DNA of 64,000 nucleotides from the NCBI GenBank assembly GCA_022410635.1, contig JAJVDF010000489.1, positions 792,861-856,860 of the forward strand. The letters are read 5' to 3'. The notes beneath the pieces were generated by a model that saw only the letters and a program-made list of their open reading frames with translations, ran no database searches and was not told where the DNA came from. Source of the stretch: Tretioscincus oriximinensis. Taxonomy: Eukaryota > Chordata > Lepidosauria > Squamata > Gymnophthalmidae. This document shows positions 1 through 11,784 of the stretch, piece after piece. Numbering within the stretch: position 1 is the stretch's first letter; each line of letters opens with the position of its first letter. A program made the position numbers and the translations under genes.

Positions 1-3000
1 TATTTCTCACCCCCCAAACACACACATAAATCAGAATTTGCATTAGCCTACATTCCAGCACCTAAGTTGTCTTCCCTGCAGTTTATTTGACTGTCTATAG
101 GTAACTGCAGACACAAGGCTGCATCCACACAGCAGATACTTCCAAGCAGCTCCACTGCGTGGAATTGTGCCTTGTTAGCACTGAATGTTGCTCAATACTT
201 TCTGATCACTGGGAAAGTGCAACCCCCAGCACGGAGCTTTGCAGGGATTCACTAGCATCGCAGTGTGAAGCCCAAAGAACTTCCGCAACCACAGCAAGCA
301 GGCAGGCTAAATCCTATGACAGCAGGTAACCAGCAGACAATCACACGCAGTGAGAGCGTCTTGTGTGTTGCTATTACTGCACCAAGGTCCTCCCACAGAG
401 CTCTCTGACAGTGCTGCACAACAACCAAGATAAGTGCGTGTAAAGTGAGGATTATGTATAGCCTGCTATCCCCTAAAAATGTGCTGCCACAGTTTTAAAA
501 ATTGCAATTTCCCAGGGNTTATATTGGGATTGCCACATCTACCTATGGCAATCTCCAAAAACTCACAGGATAATTCACCCAAAATGCACAAATAAATGCA
601 TGCTTGTGGCTGCATCTCTCAAGACTCTTGCTTCTACAAATGGAGCAGAAAATTACTGAATCAAAAGGCAGCATTATGTAGCAAAGTGTTAAGAAATAGT
701 ATAACCAACTTGCATTGGGAAAATTCCAGACTAATTAGTCACTTTTTGCACATTTATGGCCAAATAAATTTNTGTCTGCTCATTTTTGTCAATGCTTGTG
801 GATATGGACCAGGAAGGACAGTTTGGAATTTGGGTTTTGCTCTAGATCCATCAACTGACTAGTCTTGTTTTAAAGAACAAAGAAACTGTCATTTTAAAAT
901 TATTTAATGATATATTTCTTTCCAGGTTTTTGAAAGGATCATTTCACACTTTCTAGGAAAGCAGAATATTGCCTTAAGCATGTCATATTTTGAGGAGCTG
1001 GATACCATGGTGGAATTATCTTTGTGAAAAGAAAACCACATGATCAGCACCGAATGCCTCAATTAAACAAAAAAGTAGCACATAAATCAGTTTCATGTGA
1101 TTTTTGTTGCTGCTGTCATGAGGTTTATGCTCGTGTGCTGAGACTTACACAAAGGATTTTTTCATCTTTTTTTTGTTCATACAGTGTTTTCAGTTGGAAA
1201 CTGTGGCAAGAATCTCAGCCCTCTGAATGTAGTTTTCTGAGGGAAGGATATAGCTGATCTGTTTATGTAGCCAACTTCAGTTTATGAGATAGATTTATTA
1301 TTGAGTGAACCTAGTAAATGCCCTGTAAGAGAGATGTGCCAAATCAGTTCTAGACACAAGGCTTGTTAAGAAGATGAGCTGTAGGTAAAATTCAAATTTG
1401 TTCTGTTCTGTATGCAACCTGTACGCTTTTTTGAAGAATACTTTGTAAATTGCTTCAGGCAAACATGTCCTGTGCCTATACATTACTGCCTGGCCTACTG
1501 CTGCTCCATACTACTGTCTCTCCCTGAATCACATAAGTGGCGTCACTTCTGTGAAAACCTCTAATGCAATTGGCCACACTGCACATGTGATTCTGAAACA
1601 GCACATCTGGCGAGACCAGTACTCTCAGTATAAGAAAGACATGTAATACAGCAGTGGGGAAATGGAACGTGTCAGCAGTTAGATTTGGCATGAAGGTAAT
1701 ATGATATCAAGAGACAGACAACAGCACTGCAACAAGAGGTTTGCGCAAGGCATGGAAACAGTGTCATGGCCTGAACAGCAGCCTGGCCATCCTATATGGG
1801 ACGAGAAAATAGGTATCCAGCAGTGATGTAATGTTGTTTAGAAATGTTTATTCAGTGCCAGAATCAGTTCATTCATTTATAAATGCACTCTTGGACTGCA
1901 TCCATATGTGATTTCCCCTGCACATTAAAACAACATGATTTTATAGATTTGCCTCATGTGATTGGAGGGATCCAACTGTGGTAGTGCCAGAAAGGGCTGT
2001 CATCATGTTTTTTCCTGCTAATACTTTTATGCAGCTTTCATAGCGTGATGTTCTGCCTTTATATCTAGACTGCACCATGTAGACATTATCTGTGATATCT
2101 GCAGAGAACAGCTTTACCTTACGATCCTTTGCCCATATTGCTTCAATGAACGCTCAGGTTAAATGGAGGTTACCAGTTGCATTTTCTTGTGCATTTATAT
2201 GCACCATATTGCCAAAATTATCTACTCAAACTTGTGTTCAGTTGTGTGGGTGGGTGGGTGAATACTTTAGGGAAAAAAGCATAAATGAGGAATAACCTTC
2301 TTGTAGCACCTGAACAAAATTAAATTTTTCCTTTGTATTTGCCTGCCTGTGGATCTTCACCTACTTATGGTGACTGACTTGGAAGCTCGTATATTAAATC
2401 CTAGGTACTTTTTGTGTTCAAAGGAAAAAGGAATTCTGAAACCCTCCTATTTCTCTGCACATCAAAACAGGCAAGATAACTAAGTATACTGCAGTTATCT
2501 TCCTCATTGGAGGATTATTCTAGGAGTATTTTTATTGATTGTAAGAGGGAAATATATGTGATCCTTTTGGGGGGATTCTATAGAGACAGTTTTAAATGGA
2601 CACAGCTTCTTGTTTTGCTTTCTCAATTGTTGACTGAGACACAGAACACACTGTAGATCTTTACTGAACATTCTGTCAATTATTCACACGTTCCTTTAAA
2701 AGACCACACCCCAAAAAAATACCCTTATGAGCATTTCACTTTGATATCATACGATCCCAAAAGAAAATGTACAGTTTAAAACATAGATAGTGATTAACAA
2801 TAACAACAAATTGTCCATATATAGTTAAACATACAAACCAAGTTCAAAGGCAACATAGAAGTGGTAGCATCCACATAGTGCAGCTTCAAATCTACATTAA
2901 AGGCCAGAAAACTCCTTTCCAAAGGGTTTTAATGTGCATTAGATTTGGAATACCTATGTCCATACAATACCACTTTCAAGTGACTTTTGAGCTGTTTCTT

Positions 3001-3184
3001 TCATACGTCATGGTTAGATATGCTCACTGATAAGTCACATTGAGAATTAAGGGGAGAGGTNTACAAAAATAAGCACAAACTAAAGAAGACAGAATATAAA
3101 TGAAATGTATTTTCCTTATCCTGATATTCTTTGTAAGCTTTCTGGGTCTGAACTATAACAATGCATNCTTATAACGCATCGGAT
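1..3184. other. AT-rich sequence without a recognised gene
   Basis: Stops occur in all frames and the longest open stretches are under 90 codons with no family resemblance. At about 115 the string AGGCTGCATCCACACAGCAG resembles the GGCTGC-type terminal repeats seen at 3785 and 51171, so a degraded DNA-transposon end may lie here. I could not find a matching right end. The rest looks like unique non-coding DNA. Confidence 0.5.
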
Positions 3185-3511
3185 GCAGGCACGGATAGCT
3201 CAGTTGCTTAGGAATTCGTCTCTTGCCGGGGAGATCAGGTTTTGAAGCCCTGTGTGGGACATGGGGAAGGGTGAGCCCCTTCCACTAGCTTGTAGCTCTA
3301 GCGAACCCAGCTATTCGAAAGCATGAATTGCAAGAAATTGCAACTGACTGCAAGTAGATACATGGGAACCACCATAGCCTGGTGGGGAAGATAGAATGTG
3401 AGCCTTCGGGCAAAATATATCCTTGTAAGCTGCTTTGAGTATCTTTGAAAGGTGAGAAAAGTGGGGTATAAGAACCAAGTTGTTGTTGTTGTTNTTCTTC
3501 TTCTTCTTCTA
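3185..3511 (+). mobile_element. tRNA-headed SINE (family A), full-length copy
   Basis: The left part is tRNA-like: an A-box-like TAGCTCAGTTGCT is followed by a B-box-like GGTTTTGAAGCCC. The body then runs through a conserved middle to a 3' end GTGGGGTATAAGAACCAAG and a TTG/TTC microsatellite. Copies sharing this order occur near 16553, 23198, 33754 (minus), 37512 (minus) and, head only, 59903 (minus). The 3' part resembles the tails of L2/CR1-type LINEs, which suggests borrowing of LINE machinery (inference). It is not a tRNA gene: the cloverleaf is incomplete and the sequence continues for about 250 bp. Confidence 0.8.
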
Positions 3512-3784
3512 AGATTATGAATTTTCATAATAATCTTTTATTCTTAACATTACAAATACGTAGGTTTTAGTAGTCTACTGTGTGGCTTGATTCATTTCTT
3601 TCCTCTCTTATTACAGTAAAATACTACTGTAAACATTATATGGAAATTTGCTAATAATAAAAACAAAGAAGGGTGGCCATAATTTAAAAGCATTCTCTTT
3701 TTTTTAAATAAACGTTTTGTTTGCACAGGGTCAGTATTGCATTTAGGGATCTGTTATATCTATAATACATTAGATTGCAAACAG

Positions 3785-4062
3785 AGGCTGCTTCCACACA
3801 CACGGCTATACCACATAGTTTTCAGGGTATAGCGGGCTATACCCAATTGCCTCCCTGTCTGCACTTATTTGGGATGTTGCCACCAGTACTACATGCAGTG
3901 ATGAGAGTGGTTCTCTGGAAGGCTCTATTACCGGCTTGGACTTACTGAGCTACAGGAAAACCNAAGCCTTCAGAGATCATGGATGAGGCATGATCCAATG
4001 CATCAAAACTGCCTCCAAGTCACTCGCATCNAGGTAAGAATATGCTGTGTGAATGCAACCTG
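3785..4062. mobile_element. Short non-autonomous DNA transposon with GGCTGC-type ends
   Basis: The left end AGGCTGCTTCCACACACAC and the right end GCTGTGTGAATGCAACCT are imperfect inverted repeats about 278 bp apart. The inside has no open frame. The ends resemble those of the elements at 51171 and 57186. No clear target-site duplication was seen, so the superfamily (hAT is one option) stays open. Confidence 0.5.
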
Positions 4063-4715
4063 AGTCCAACATAGTGTTGCTGTTTAGGTTGGAATTATAC
4101 TTCCTGATATCTGGACAACTTGCTGTATAAGGCATGAAATACAATAGACATTATAGAGTTGCTGATTATCTCTAAACATATAAATAGTACAATAAAGAGG
4201 CTAATTTTTATTACCACAAACAACAGAACACTTTTAAAAGCTTAATGAATGACAGAACACAAATCCCTTTAAAATAATTTGGAATGAACACCAAATGCTG
4301 TTAGTCTGACAAATAAAGTACTAATGATCGAACTCAGCATGAGCTAAATCTGCTGAAACATGAAATAACAGATTTGTGGCTAGCAAATCAGACAACCTCT
4401 TTTCAGTAAATACATTTTAAAATGATATTGAAATGAATAATAGATTTTATAGATTTCAATTTAGACATCTAATGACATCGCAACTGCCTAATCATGTATT
4501 TTTAAAAAGGTGCCAGCGTTTGAAAGTTGAATTCCATGACAAAGGTTTTAGCTGAACCGCAAAAATTGAATTTGCATAGCATTAGTACTATGAACAGGAG
4601 GCATACAGTTGCATGCCAACAGGATGCCTGGTACTGCTTATTAATGGTGTTTTACCATTATATTTTATTAAAAAAATATGTCCTGCTTGTCAGTGAAAAG
4701 TGTCAGGGTGTTAGT

Positions 4716-4828
4716 AGTTGAAGCTTCTTGATAGGTGCATCTGGTGGGCCTCTGTGTGACACAGAATGCTGGACTTGATGGGCTGTGGCCTGATCCAGTA
4801 TGGCTCTTCTTATGTTCTTACGTTCTTA
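4716..4828 (+). mobile_element. CR1-type LINE 3' end
   Basis: The segment GGTGGGCCTCTGTGTGACAC, then a GGACTTGATGGGC and CTGATCCAGTATGGC stretch, then repeated TTATGTTCTTA-type octamers, is the typical CR1 3' untranslated end of sauropsid genomes. Matching copies in reverse orientation begin at 8925 and 27488. Only the last ~110 bp is present, so it is strongly 5' truncated, as is usual for CR1. Confidence 0.8.
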
Positions 4829-5165
4829 TGAGGAAAATAGATGAGACTCGATTTTCCAAATGGAACTTTATTAAAAGAAAAAAATCCAATATAACTCCAG
4901 AAATTATGTTCTAACTTTGGGAATAACCAAAGGATTAAATGTTAAGAAACAGAAAGCAAGGGGTTATATAGGCTATGCAGTGCTCTGCCCCACATAGACT
5001 AATTGGCCAATAGATACACACACAGTTTGCCACTGAAGGGGAAACCAGCAGGAAAGCTATTTGAAAGCAGGAAAGTGAAACTGAATGGGGTAAAAGTAAA
5101 ACTACAGCAGGGAATACACTAATACAGAGCAGAGTATTTTTTTATGGATTTCAGTCAGTAAAAAA
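4829..5165 (-). mobile_element. Possible solo LTR
   Basis: Read on the minus strand, this stretch has a TATA-like TATATAACCCC (around 4958-4970) and, downstream, an AATAAAG polyadenylation-type signal (around 4866-4874). The block ends next to the CR1 tail with TCCTCA. The order and spacing match an LTR promoter-to-polyA layout. No internal retroviral sequence, paired LTR or clear target duplication was found, and the 5' boundary is approximate. It could instead be chance AT-rich sequence. Confidence 0.35.
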
Positions 5166-5436
5166 TAGTCAGTGCAGAAGATTACTGCTTAAAGGACCTT
5201 AATACAAGCTTCTAAGTGAACCAACAAATAATCAGATAAATACTAATCCAAATACATCACGGTGTACATAGTACTAATATGCTGGTAATAATTTCAAATG
5301 TATGTTTATTGGCAGGGGGANCTCTTAAGAGAGTGCATGAAGTAGTTTCTCAGACATGTAGAACACTTTTAAAATAATTTTAATGTCCCCTCTATATGCC
5401 AAATATGTTCACTATAACAACATGATTTCCCTGTTT

Positions 5437-5575
5437 CAACATTTATTTATTTATTTATATTTATTTTTACTTATATCCCACCCTGCACCCGAAAGTCTCA
5501 GTACAAAACTAACATAATTAAAAACAGTATAAAATATCTAAAACAATAAGTGATAAATGGCAGCCGTCAGACTTC
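5437..5575 (-). mobile_element. LINE-type 3' tail (L2/CR1-like)
   Basis: Read on the minus strand, the segment contains GAGACTTTCGGGTGCAGGGTGGGATATAAG followed by an ATAAATAAATAAATG tail, given here as two adjoining motifs. This is the usual end of L2/CR1-like elements and of SINEs that mimic them. Only the terminal ~130 bp is present. Confidence 0.6.
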
Positions 5576-5754
5576 AGATGGCAGAATTCATCTGATAATT
5601 TTCATAAATTTTCATCCCTACAACAGGAATGGGATATAACCTTGGACTGGGAACAAAAATGGTCTTCCTTCCTGAGTGTTGTACATAACATTATCCCAAA
5701 GAAATATGTTGATGAAATAAAGAAGAACATTAAGGACCTTTTTATGATACAATT

Positions 5755-6482
5755 TTTTCTTCCTCTTTCCAGCCCAAGGAAGAAGGGCAGAAAATCGTCA
5801 GGCGAGAGAGCTTGGAGTTTGGGGATTTTTAGCAGTTTAAAAAGCAGTTTTTTCCTGCAAAACAAAGCCCCTGGAGGGAGAAGAGCTTGCTGATGAGTCA
5901 GAGGGAGGAGCTAGCAAACCAGCTCAGTCACTTCCTCTTTCCAGCCCAAGGAAGAAGGACAGAAAATTGCCAGGAGAGAGAGCTTGGAGTTTGGGGATTT
6001 TTAGCAAACCGCACGCCTAACAGCGCACAAACGTTTACACCTCAACTAAAAGATAATTCTATTTAGATTTTATATATATATTTAAAATACTAACCAACAA
6101 CAATAATAAAAAACCAGCTCTGCTGTGGGGTAAGCACCAAAATTTTGTTGTTATAATTGAGTACGAGATATAAATATTATACAAATTACTAAAAAAAAAA
6201 GAATTAAAAAAACTAGTTTTGTTGTTTATTAAAAAAATATACAAATTTAATTATATCCAACAGAGGGTTTTTTAAAACAAACAAAAAAACTAAATATTTT
6301 GATATATTGAAAGAACATTCACTCCCTAACATATACTAAAGGAATAGTTTTACTAAAGATAGATTTTACCATAACTAAGGGATCTTGAAACAGAAGAGAA
6401 TTTTAAGAGTAATAAAAGAAAATATAAATATATTAGGAATGAAGGTAGAGAGCCAGCAGGAGAAAGGGGGCTTCCCAGTGTT
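5755..6482 (+). mobile_element. LINE 5' untranslated region with ~172-bp tandem repeat
   Basis: A block starting TCCTCTTTCCAGCCCAAGGA at 5761 recurs at 5933, a period of 172 bp. The first ~75 bp of each unit is nearly identical, ending GGAGTTTGGGGATTTTTAGC. An AT-rich stretch follows up to the ORF1 relic starting near 6483. Tandem 5' units in front of ORF1 are common in LINE promoters, so I read this as the 5' region of the same element, which would make the copy nearly complete at its 5' end. That is unusual for CR1-type elements. The link between the repeat and ORF1 is inference from order and orientation. Confidence 0.55.
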
Positions 6483-7230
6483 TTGCACTGTCAGATGTAT
6501 GACTATCTATCTGCTGGTGAGAAGTCATGGGTGTGTGTTCAGTGCAAGGAGCTCCTGGCTCTCAGGGAACATGTTTCTTCCCTTGAGGCCAAGGTAGGTG
6601 ACCTGGAGAAGCAGAGAGACAGAAATAGGCATCAGGACGAGACCTCCAGGGATGCAATAGGAGCATCCCACTCCCGGAAGTGCAGCCCTCCAGCTGCCTT
6701 GGAGAACGGGGGTCTCAGGCAGAGAGCACATCAGAGTGAGGAAGAGGACAGCATCCCTCAGCAGGGAGCCCTTCCTTACAAGATGTACCGGTATCCTCTT
6801 GCACCGAGGATAGTCTTCCGCGGATGGAGGGAAGGGGGCTTCTTGTAGTGGGCGATTGGTTGCGGACATCATGTTACATCTAGATAGGCTGCTAGACAGT
6901 GCTGGGGTGGAGCCAGGTGTTGTGGTACATATTGGTACCAACAACATTGGGAGAGCCAAGGGGGGAGTCCTAGAAGCCAAATTGAGGTTGCTAGGTAGAA
7001 GATTGAAATCCACGACCTCCAAGTAGCATTTTCTGAAATGCTACCTGTTCCATGTGCAGGCCCAGCTAGACAGGCAGATATTAGAAGCTTCAATGCGTGG
7101 ATGAGGCTGTGGTATTGTGAGGAAGCCATACCTATACAAAATACCAAAAAGGGACGGGTTGCACTTAAACCAAGATGGAACCAGACTGCTGGTGCTTAAT
7201 ATTAAAAAGGTTGCAGAGCAGCTTTTAAAC
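6483..7230 (+). pseudogene. CR1-type LINE ORF1 relic with esterase-like C-terminus
   Basis: The first 121 codons (6483-6848) encode a cysteine-containing head (KSWVCVQCKELLAL) followed by a short coiled-coil-like stretch (EHVSSLEAKVGDLEKQRD). This is the layout of CR1-type ORF1 proteins, which bind RNA in the retrotransposition particle. After a stop and frame changes, two blocks of an SGNH/GDSL-esterase-like domain can be read: VVVHIGTNNIG near 6919-6951 and GLHLNQDGTRLL near 7157-7195. In the family the HIGTN and DG.HLN motifs lie around catalytic residues. The middle is out of frame and broken by stops, so no protein is made. The downstream reverse-transcriptase ORF is absent, so the element is 3' truncated or deleted. 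A shorter relative of the same ORF lies at 19995-20285 on the minus strand. The 165-codon frame on the opposite strand is only a shadow. Confidence 0.75.
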
Positions 7231-7780
7231 TGAAATCTGGGGGAAAGCCGACAGGAGCTGAGCAGCATCTGGTTTGTGATAGTGTAAATGTAAATGCAAT
7301 TGCTGAGGAATAGAATTATGCAGATAATATAGTATCAGAGGGGGAACCCGGATGTAGTATTCAAGTAAAAAGCTGTAATGAGCAAACTGTGGTTTCTCAC
7401 AAATATACGGTGCAAGAGGGAAGACTGATGCAGTAATTTTTATTTTGAATATTGGAAATAAATCTTACATATATTTTATTTAATAAATTATTTAAACAGA
7501 TTAATATATTTAATATAAAAATAAATATTTAAATATTTAAAAAGGGAATCATTATTTAAAACTATTTAAAACTTTATTAAAATTCACATTCACAAATATC
7601 AAAATTCTGAAATCAGGAAGTAATCCTTAAAATGTAGCCCAAGTTCAAGAAATACATATTTTTGTCCACATTTCCACAGTCTCTATTTGTACTTAGAACA
7701 AATGGCAATTATAGGATTTTTATTNAATATGATCTGACCTGATTACGAGGCAAAATGTCACCTCATCACCTGGACCATAA
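7231..7780. other. AT-rich stretch between LINE and Tc1 relics
   Basis: The sequence becomes very AT-rich (runs of TTAAATATTTAAAA around 7470-7580) with no open frame. The part up to about 7440 may still belong to the LINE ORF1 relic. Confidence 0.4.
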
Positions 7781-8245
7781 CAAAATATGGCTGACTCATT
7801 TGCTGGGAATTTGAATAGACACAGCTTTTGTAAGAAAACTTTCAGTACCAGAAAAACTGGTTGCCTGGATCAAAAAAAGGTGGTGAAATACTTGCACTGC
7901 TCAGATACAATACTCTTTGCATCACTCGTTGGAGAAGAATTTTTAGGTCTGGTAGGGAAAGGAAGTTTCCATAGTCAGAGATGATTTGGGAAGCCATGTC
8001 ACCTGCTGGTGTCAGTCCACTGTGTTATATCAAGTCCAAAGTCAGCACAGCTGTCTACCATGCAATTTTAAAGCAATTTATACTTCCCTTTCTTTACAAG
8101 TTTTATGGATATGCTGCTTTGGCATCTACTCACACTGCCCAAACTACCAAGCCTATGTTTAATAATCATAGTATCACTATATTGGATTAGCCAGCAAATT
8201 CGCCTAATCTAAATCCAACAGAGAACCTGTTTTAATATTGCAAAC
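7781..8245 (+). pseudogene. Tc1-like transposase relic
   Basis: The most telling block is read from 7981: IWEAMSPAGVSPLCYI, then YHAILKQFILPF, then HTAQTTKPMF, ending in LDXPANSPNLNPTENL near 8186-8232. This follows the order of the Tc1 transposase catalytic domain (WG.mS..G...L, Y..IL...l.P, D.aP.HtA, SPDLNPIENLW). The enzyme cuts and pastes its own DNA using a DDE/D triad. Here the second catalytic aspartate region is mutated and the SPDLNP aspartate reads as asparagine, so the copy is dead. Upstream codons (7787-7984) are open but only weakly like the rest of the domain. The terminal inverted repeats were not located. Confidence 0.7.
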
Positions 8246-8594
8246 ACTAGAAGTGCAAAGATTCACACNCAAGTGTGAGCTACATATTTGTGTGACTGGT
8301 GGAAATGAAGCCATGATCTCAATTGTATACATGTCAAAAACACAGAGAAAATTCCTAGTATTGAATATTTTCAGAATAGGCAGCTTTGTTGAAAATTGGG
8401 ATCTTGCAGTCCTGTTTCACTTCCACAGGAAAGTCTGCAAGGAGGTTCCTGCTTTTCCCATACCACCAGAATTTACAATGGTAGATTGTTGATATTTTCA
8501 CACATCTGAATACAGCTTTGTCAAATCTGCCTGTCATGTGAACTCATTAGGTTTCCAGTTTTATTTTGTGTTGTTTCTAATCTAGAAAATCTTC

Positions 8595-8924
8595 TTCTGC
8601 TTCTGCTGCTTCTGCTGCTTTCTTCTTCTCTTCTTCTTCCTCTATTTCTCTTTTCTTGTTTTTTCTTTTTTTCTTCTTTCTCCCCATCCCCTCTCCCGTC
8701 CTTCTTCCCTCCCTTTTTCTTCTTTTCTGTTCTCTTCCTCCTTCTCCTCTCCTTCTTCTTCCTGTCTTGTTTTCTTCTTCCTACACACCTACCTCCTACT
8801 TAACTAATTACTTATCTACCTAATTACCTATCTACCAACATACCTTCCTTCCTTCCTCCCTCCCTCCCTCCCCAAGTCCTTCTCCTCCTTCTTTCCTCTT
8901 CTCCTTATCATCCTCCTCCTCCTT
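8595..8924. repeat. Long pyrimidine-rich tract
   Basis: About 330 bp are almost entirely C and T on the plus strand, built from changing CTT, TTC, CTTC, CCTT and TACC units. It ends right at the CR1 copy that starts at 8925. Its position beside a reverse-oriented LINE end suggests an expanded tail or a simple repeat next to the insertion. Confidence 0.85.
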
Positions 8925-9175
8925 CATAAGAACATAAGAAGAGCCATACTGGATCAGGCCACAGCCCATCCAGTCCAGCATTCTGTGTCACACAAAGGCC
9001 CACCAGATGCACCTGGGCAGTCCGAACAGAGGAAAGCAAAATATTTTCCTGTTCCAAACTCCCTGCAAATGGTATTTCAGGAGTCCTGCTTGTTGCTCCA
9101 TCCCGGAGGCAACATCCAGACAGTGCATTCATCCATCCAGGAAGTGCACATCCATCCAGGAAGTGCAAAATAANA
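8925..9175 (-). mobile_element. CR1-type LINE 3' end
   Basis: The plus strand reads CATAAGAACATAAGAAGAGC, then a CTGGATCAGGCC block and TCTGTGTCACACAAAGGCCC. This is the reverse complement of the CR1 end at 4716. The copy extends through the CCCTGCAAATGGTATTTCAGG and GTTGCTCCATC blocks also found at 27610-27670. At its inner edge (about 9130-9168) a ~19-bp unit around CATCCATCCAGGAAGTGCA is repeated twice. Confidence 0.8.
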
Positions 9176-9384
9176 AATTTGTAATTCTGTTAAGGATCAA
9201 TCACTATTGATGCATTGTTGCTGCTCATCCTTTTGTCTTCCTATAGGAAAAAATCTGACCAATATGTTTCATTGACTNATGTTTGAGGCTGAAAATTTAT
9301 TTGGATGGTCCTGGATCCCGGATACTTTTTTGTATGTCAAGGGACCTCAGCTAGCTATTCCCAAAACTTCCCTATCACACAACA

Positions 9385-9768
9385 TTAAAATCAAGGGGCA
9401 CTCTATGAAGCTGATGGATAGAAGAGTTGGGACAGAGTAGGCGATACNATTTTTCAATCAGGGAGTCACTGGTCTATGGAATTTACTTTCAGAAGAGGTG
9501 GTGGCAGGTAACAGTCTGGATAATTTTCAGATAGGATCAGACAAATGCATGGAATCCAGTGTATCAGTAGCTACTGGTGTGGTGCTGTTTTGTGGGTTGG
9601 AGTGTCAGACAGGTTTCTTCTTAACACCTTTTACAGGAATTCAAGGGCAGGTGAAGGTTTTGCCTTCTTTTGGTTGAGAATGCCCAGAAGCAATTGTTTT
9701 CCTGTGTGAAACAGAATGATGGACTGAATGTGCATAGCTTCTCTGTTCTCTGTTCTTTTGGTCTTCTT
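9385..9768 (+). mobile_element. CR1-type LINE 3' untranslated region
   Basis: Blocks for a normal CR1 3' end appear in order: CTATGGAATTTACTTTCAGA, AGGTGGTGGCAGGTAACAG, CTGGATAATTTTCAGA, then TGTGTGAAACAGAATGATGG and TTCTCTGTTCTCTGTTCTTT. The same order is seen on the minus strand at 27488-27800. The element is degraded and lacks the reverse transcriptase. Confidence 0.7.
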
Positions 9769-11784
9769 TCTTTGTGTATTAGTTTATGTCTAAAAAGTAT
9801 GGAAAATTAGTGCGGTGCTAATAAGAACTGAGAACAGAGAAGCTATGCACATTTCAGAAATAAAACCGCTACTATTTTGTTCATTGGCCATTAGGCACAA
9901 GGCCAATGGGAGCTGCAATTCAACATCATGTGGAATATGAAACCTTAACNACCTTTGGATTCATAAACAGCTACCATCTTGGCAGTTGCAGTTGAAATCA
10001 GGTCTATGAGGGTAAGAGAGAGTCAATATTCCAACTGAAAGTCTGCTTTTGATTTTCCTGAACAAGTTGTTGGCTCAAAATGCAGTTTGGGGAGATGAAA
10101 GGGCAGTTTCTAATCACAGTTTCACACTTACTCATAACTCCCAAAGAAATGCTCAATAAGCCAATGTTAAAGCCACTATTATAAGGTCTCTTGCTTTCTG
10201 CCTGTGAAAACTGCTGTTACTAGTGCCAAGTCCTGTATTTCCATTGGTGATTCATAAAGATAAAATATTTTCTGANTATTTTTTTTTATGTGATGGAAAC
10301 CCCAGACAATTCTGAGCACTTCCTTTCCTCCCTCTCTCTTTAGAAGCCATACTAGCTAGTTTGCCCATCAAATTCTGTTTGCCCTTATTCATTTAAGATC
10401 CCAATTATGGAAGCTAATTTTACCTGTACAAATCAGTTCCTTAAGATGGATGATGAAACCCCAACAATATTTGTATTCCTTCTTTCAGCAATGAATCAAA
10501 AGGTTCCCACCACGATGCCACAAGGCAAGCTCAGAGTCCAGGGCAATGGTTGATGGTAAAGGAGCTTCATATATAATGTTGGGAAAGAAGACTGTTGTAT
10601 GTTCAAAAGANATTTGAAGACTGCACATTTTACAAGAAAAAAACCCATACTGTAATAGTTTTTTAATGTAATTCTATGAAACGCACATCTTGAGGAACAG
10701 AAACTTCAGAACCCATAGAAATATATAGTACTAGTGAGGGAAAACTAAAAACTGAAACTAATCCACCATATAATGTACTGCAAACTGTACATTACATGTG
10801 TCTACACGGGAATGGAAAGTCAAAGTAACTGTTGATTTGGATATCTGATTTGGTAAGACAGATTTCCAGAAATGCCATACAATAATTAACAGCTGCCATT
10901 TTGAGTTTTTTCATAACAATGCACTTTTTTCAGAGATGTAATGTCAGATGGAGCATTTTTGTGGATAACCAGTGCTGAGGCCACAGTTATGCCTCTGCAA
11001 ACAGTGCATTGTGGAAGAACCCTAAAGCAGCAAGCCTAGCCTAACNCTAACGGAATTCCCTTGTGTCACTATGGTTAAGAATGGACTGTGAACCAGTCTG
11101 TGGCCTGTTCTCCCTTCTAACTGGCATTTTTTCTATTTGTGACTTCTTATTTGAAATCCAGTGTAAATTAAATTTAGGGAACATAAAATGTCCTAATGCA
11201 AGAGAAACAAAGCAAAAAGACTTAACTGAAAAATGCTCTTTAGAATCCATGTGCATGAAATAAAGCTTTTTCATTATACCCATGTTCCTCGAGGAATGGT
11301 AACAATGTGAGTGAGAATGTCAAATGTTTGGGTTTGTTCCTTTGCTAAGTATTTTGAATATTTATGCAAGCAACTGAACAAAATGCAAACAAAAGGGTAG
11401 ATGTTTAGCATATTTTTGGAGCTGATATTTCCTTCTATAGTGTGACCAAAATGTCAAAACTGCTTGTACTAGCAGATAGCTGGTGAACTTTAAGAATTCT
11501 TTTAAAACAGAATTAGCTTTTTATAAAAAAACATTCTGTGCTAAATGGTCAGTCTTGCCTCCCCTCATTTTATGTAAAATTGCAAAATATCAACTGAAAA
11601 TCATAGTGAGTGGAGAAATTAACTTATTTTCTTCGAAGTAGAATTTGCACATTAATTCTGTTTCATGAAAATCTGTTATCTGCTTCACAAACAAATTGCA
11701 TTATTTTAAACTAGCAGAATTAGCCTGTTGGGTTATAGTAATGCAACAGGATCTAGCAGCTCCTCCCCTTTGCTCCCATCCATG
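9769..11784. other. Unique AT-rich sequence
   Basis: No repeat family or coding pattern is recognised. Open frames are under 80 codons and occur on both strands over the same bases (11047-11283), as expected by chance. Confidence 0.5.

Noticed and set aside
3185..3280. Possible tRNA gene (A and B box present)
   Set aside because: The cloverleaf is incomplete and the same head is followed by the same ~250-bp body in several copies, so it is a SINE.
6525..7022. 165-codon minus-strand open frame
   Set aside because: It lies opposite the LINE ORF1 relic and has no family motif; the plus-strand reading explains the sequence.
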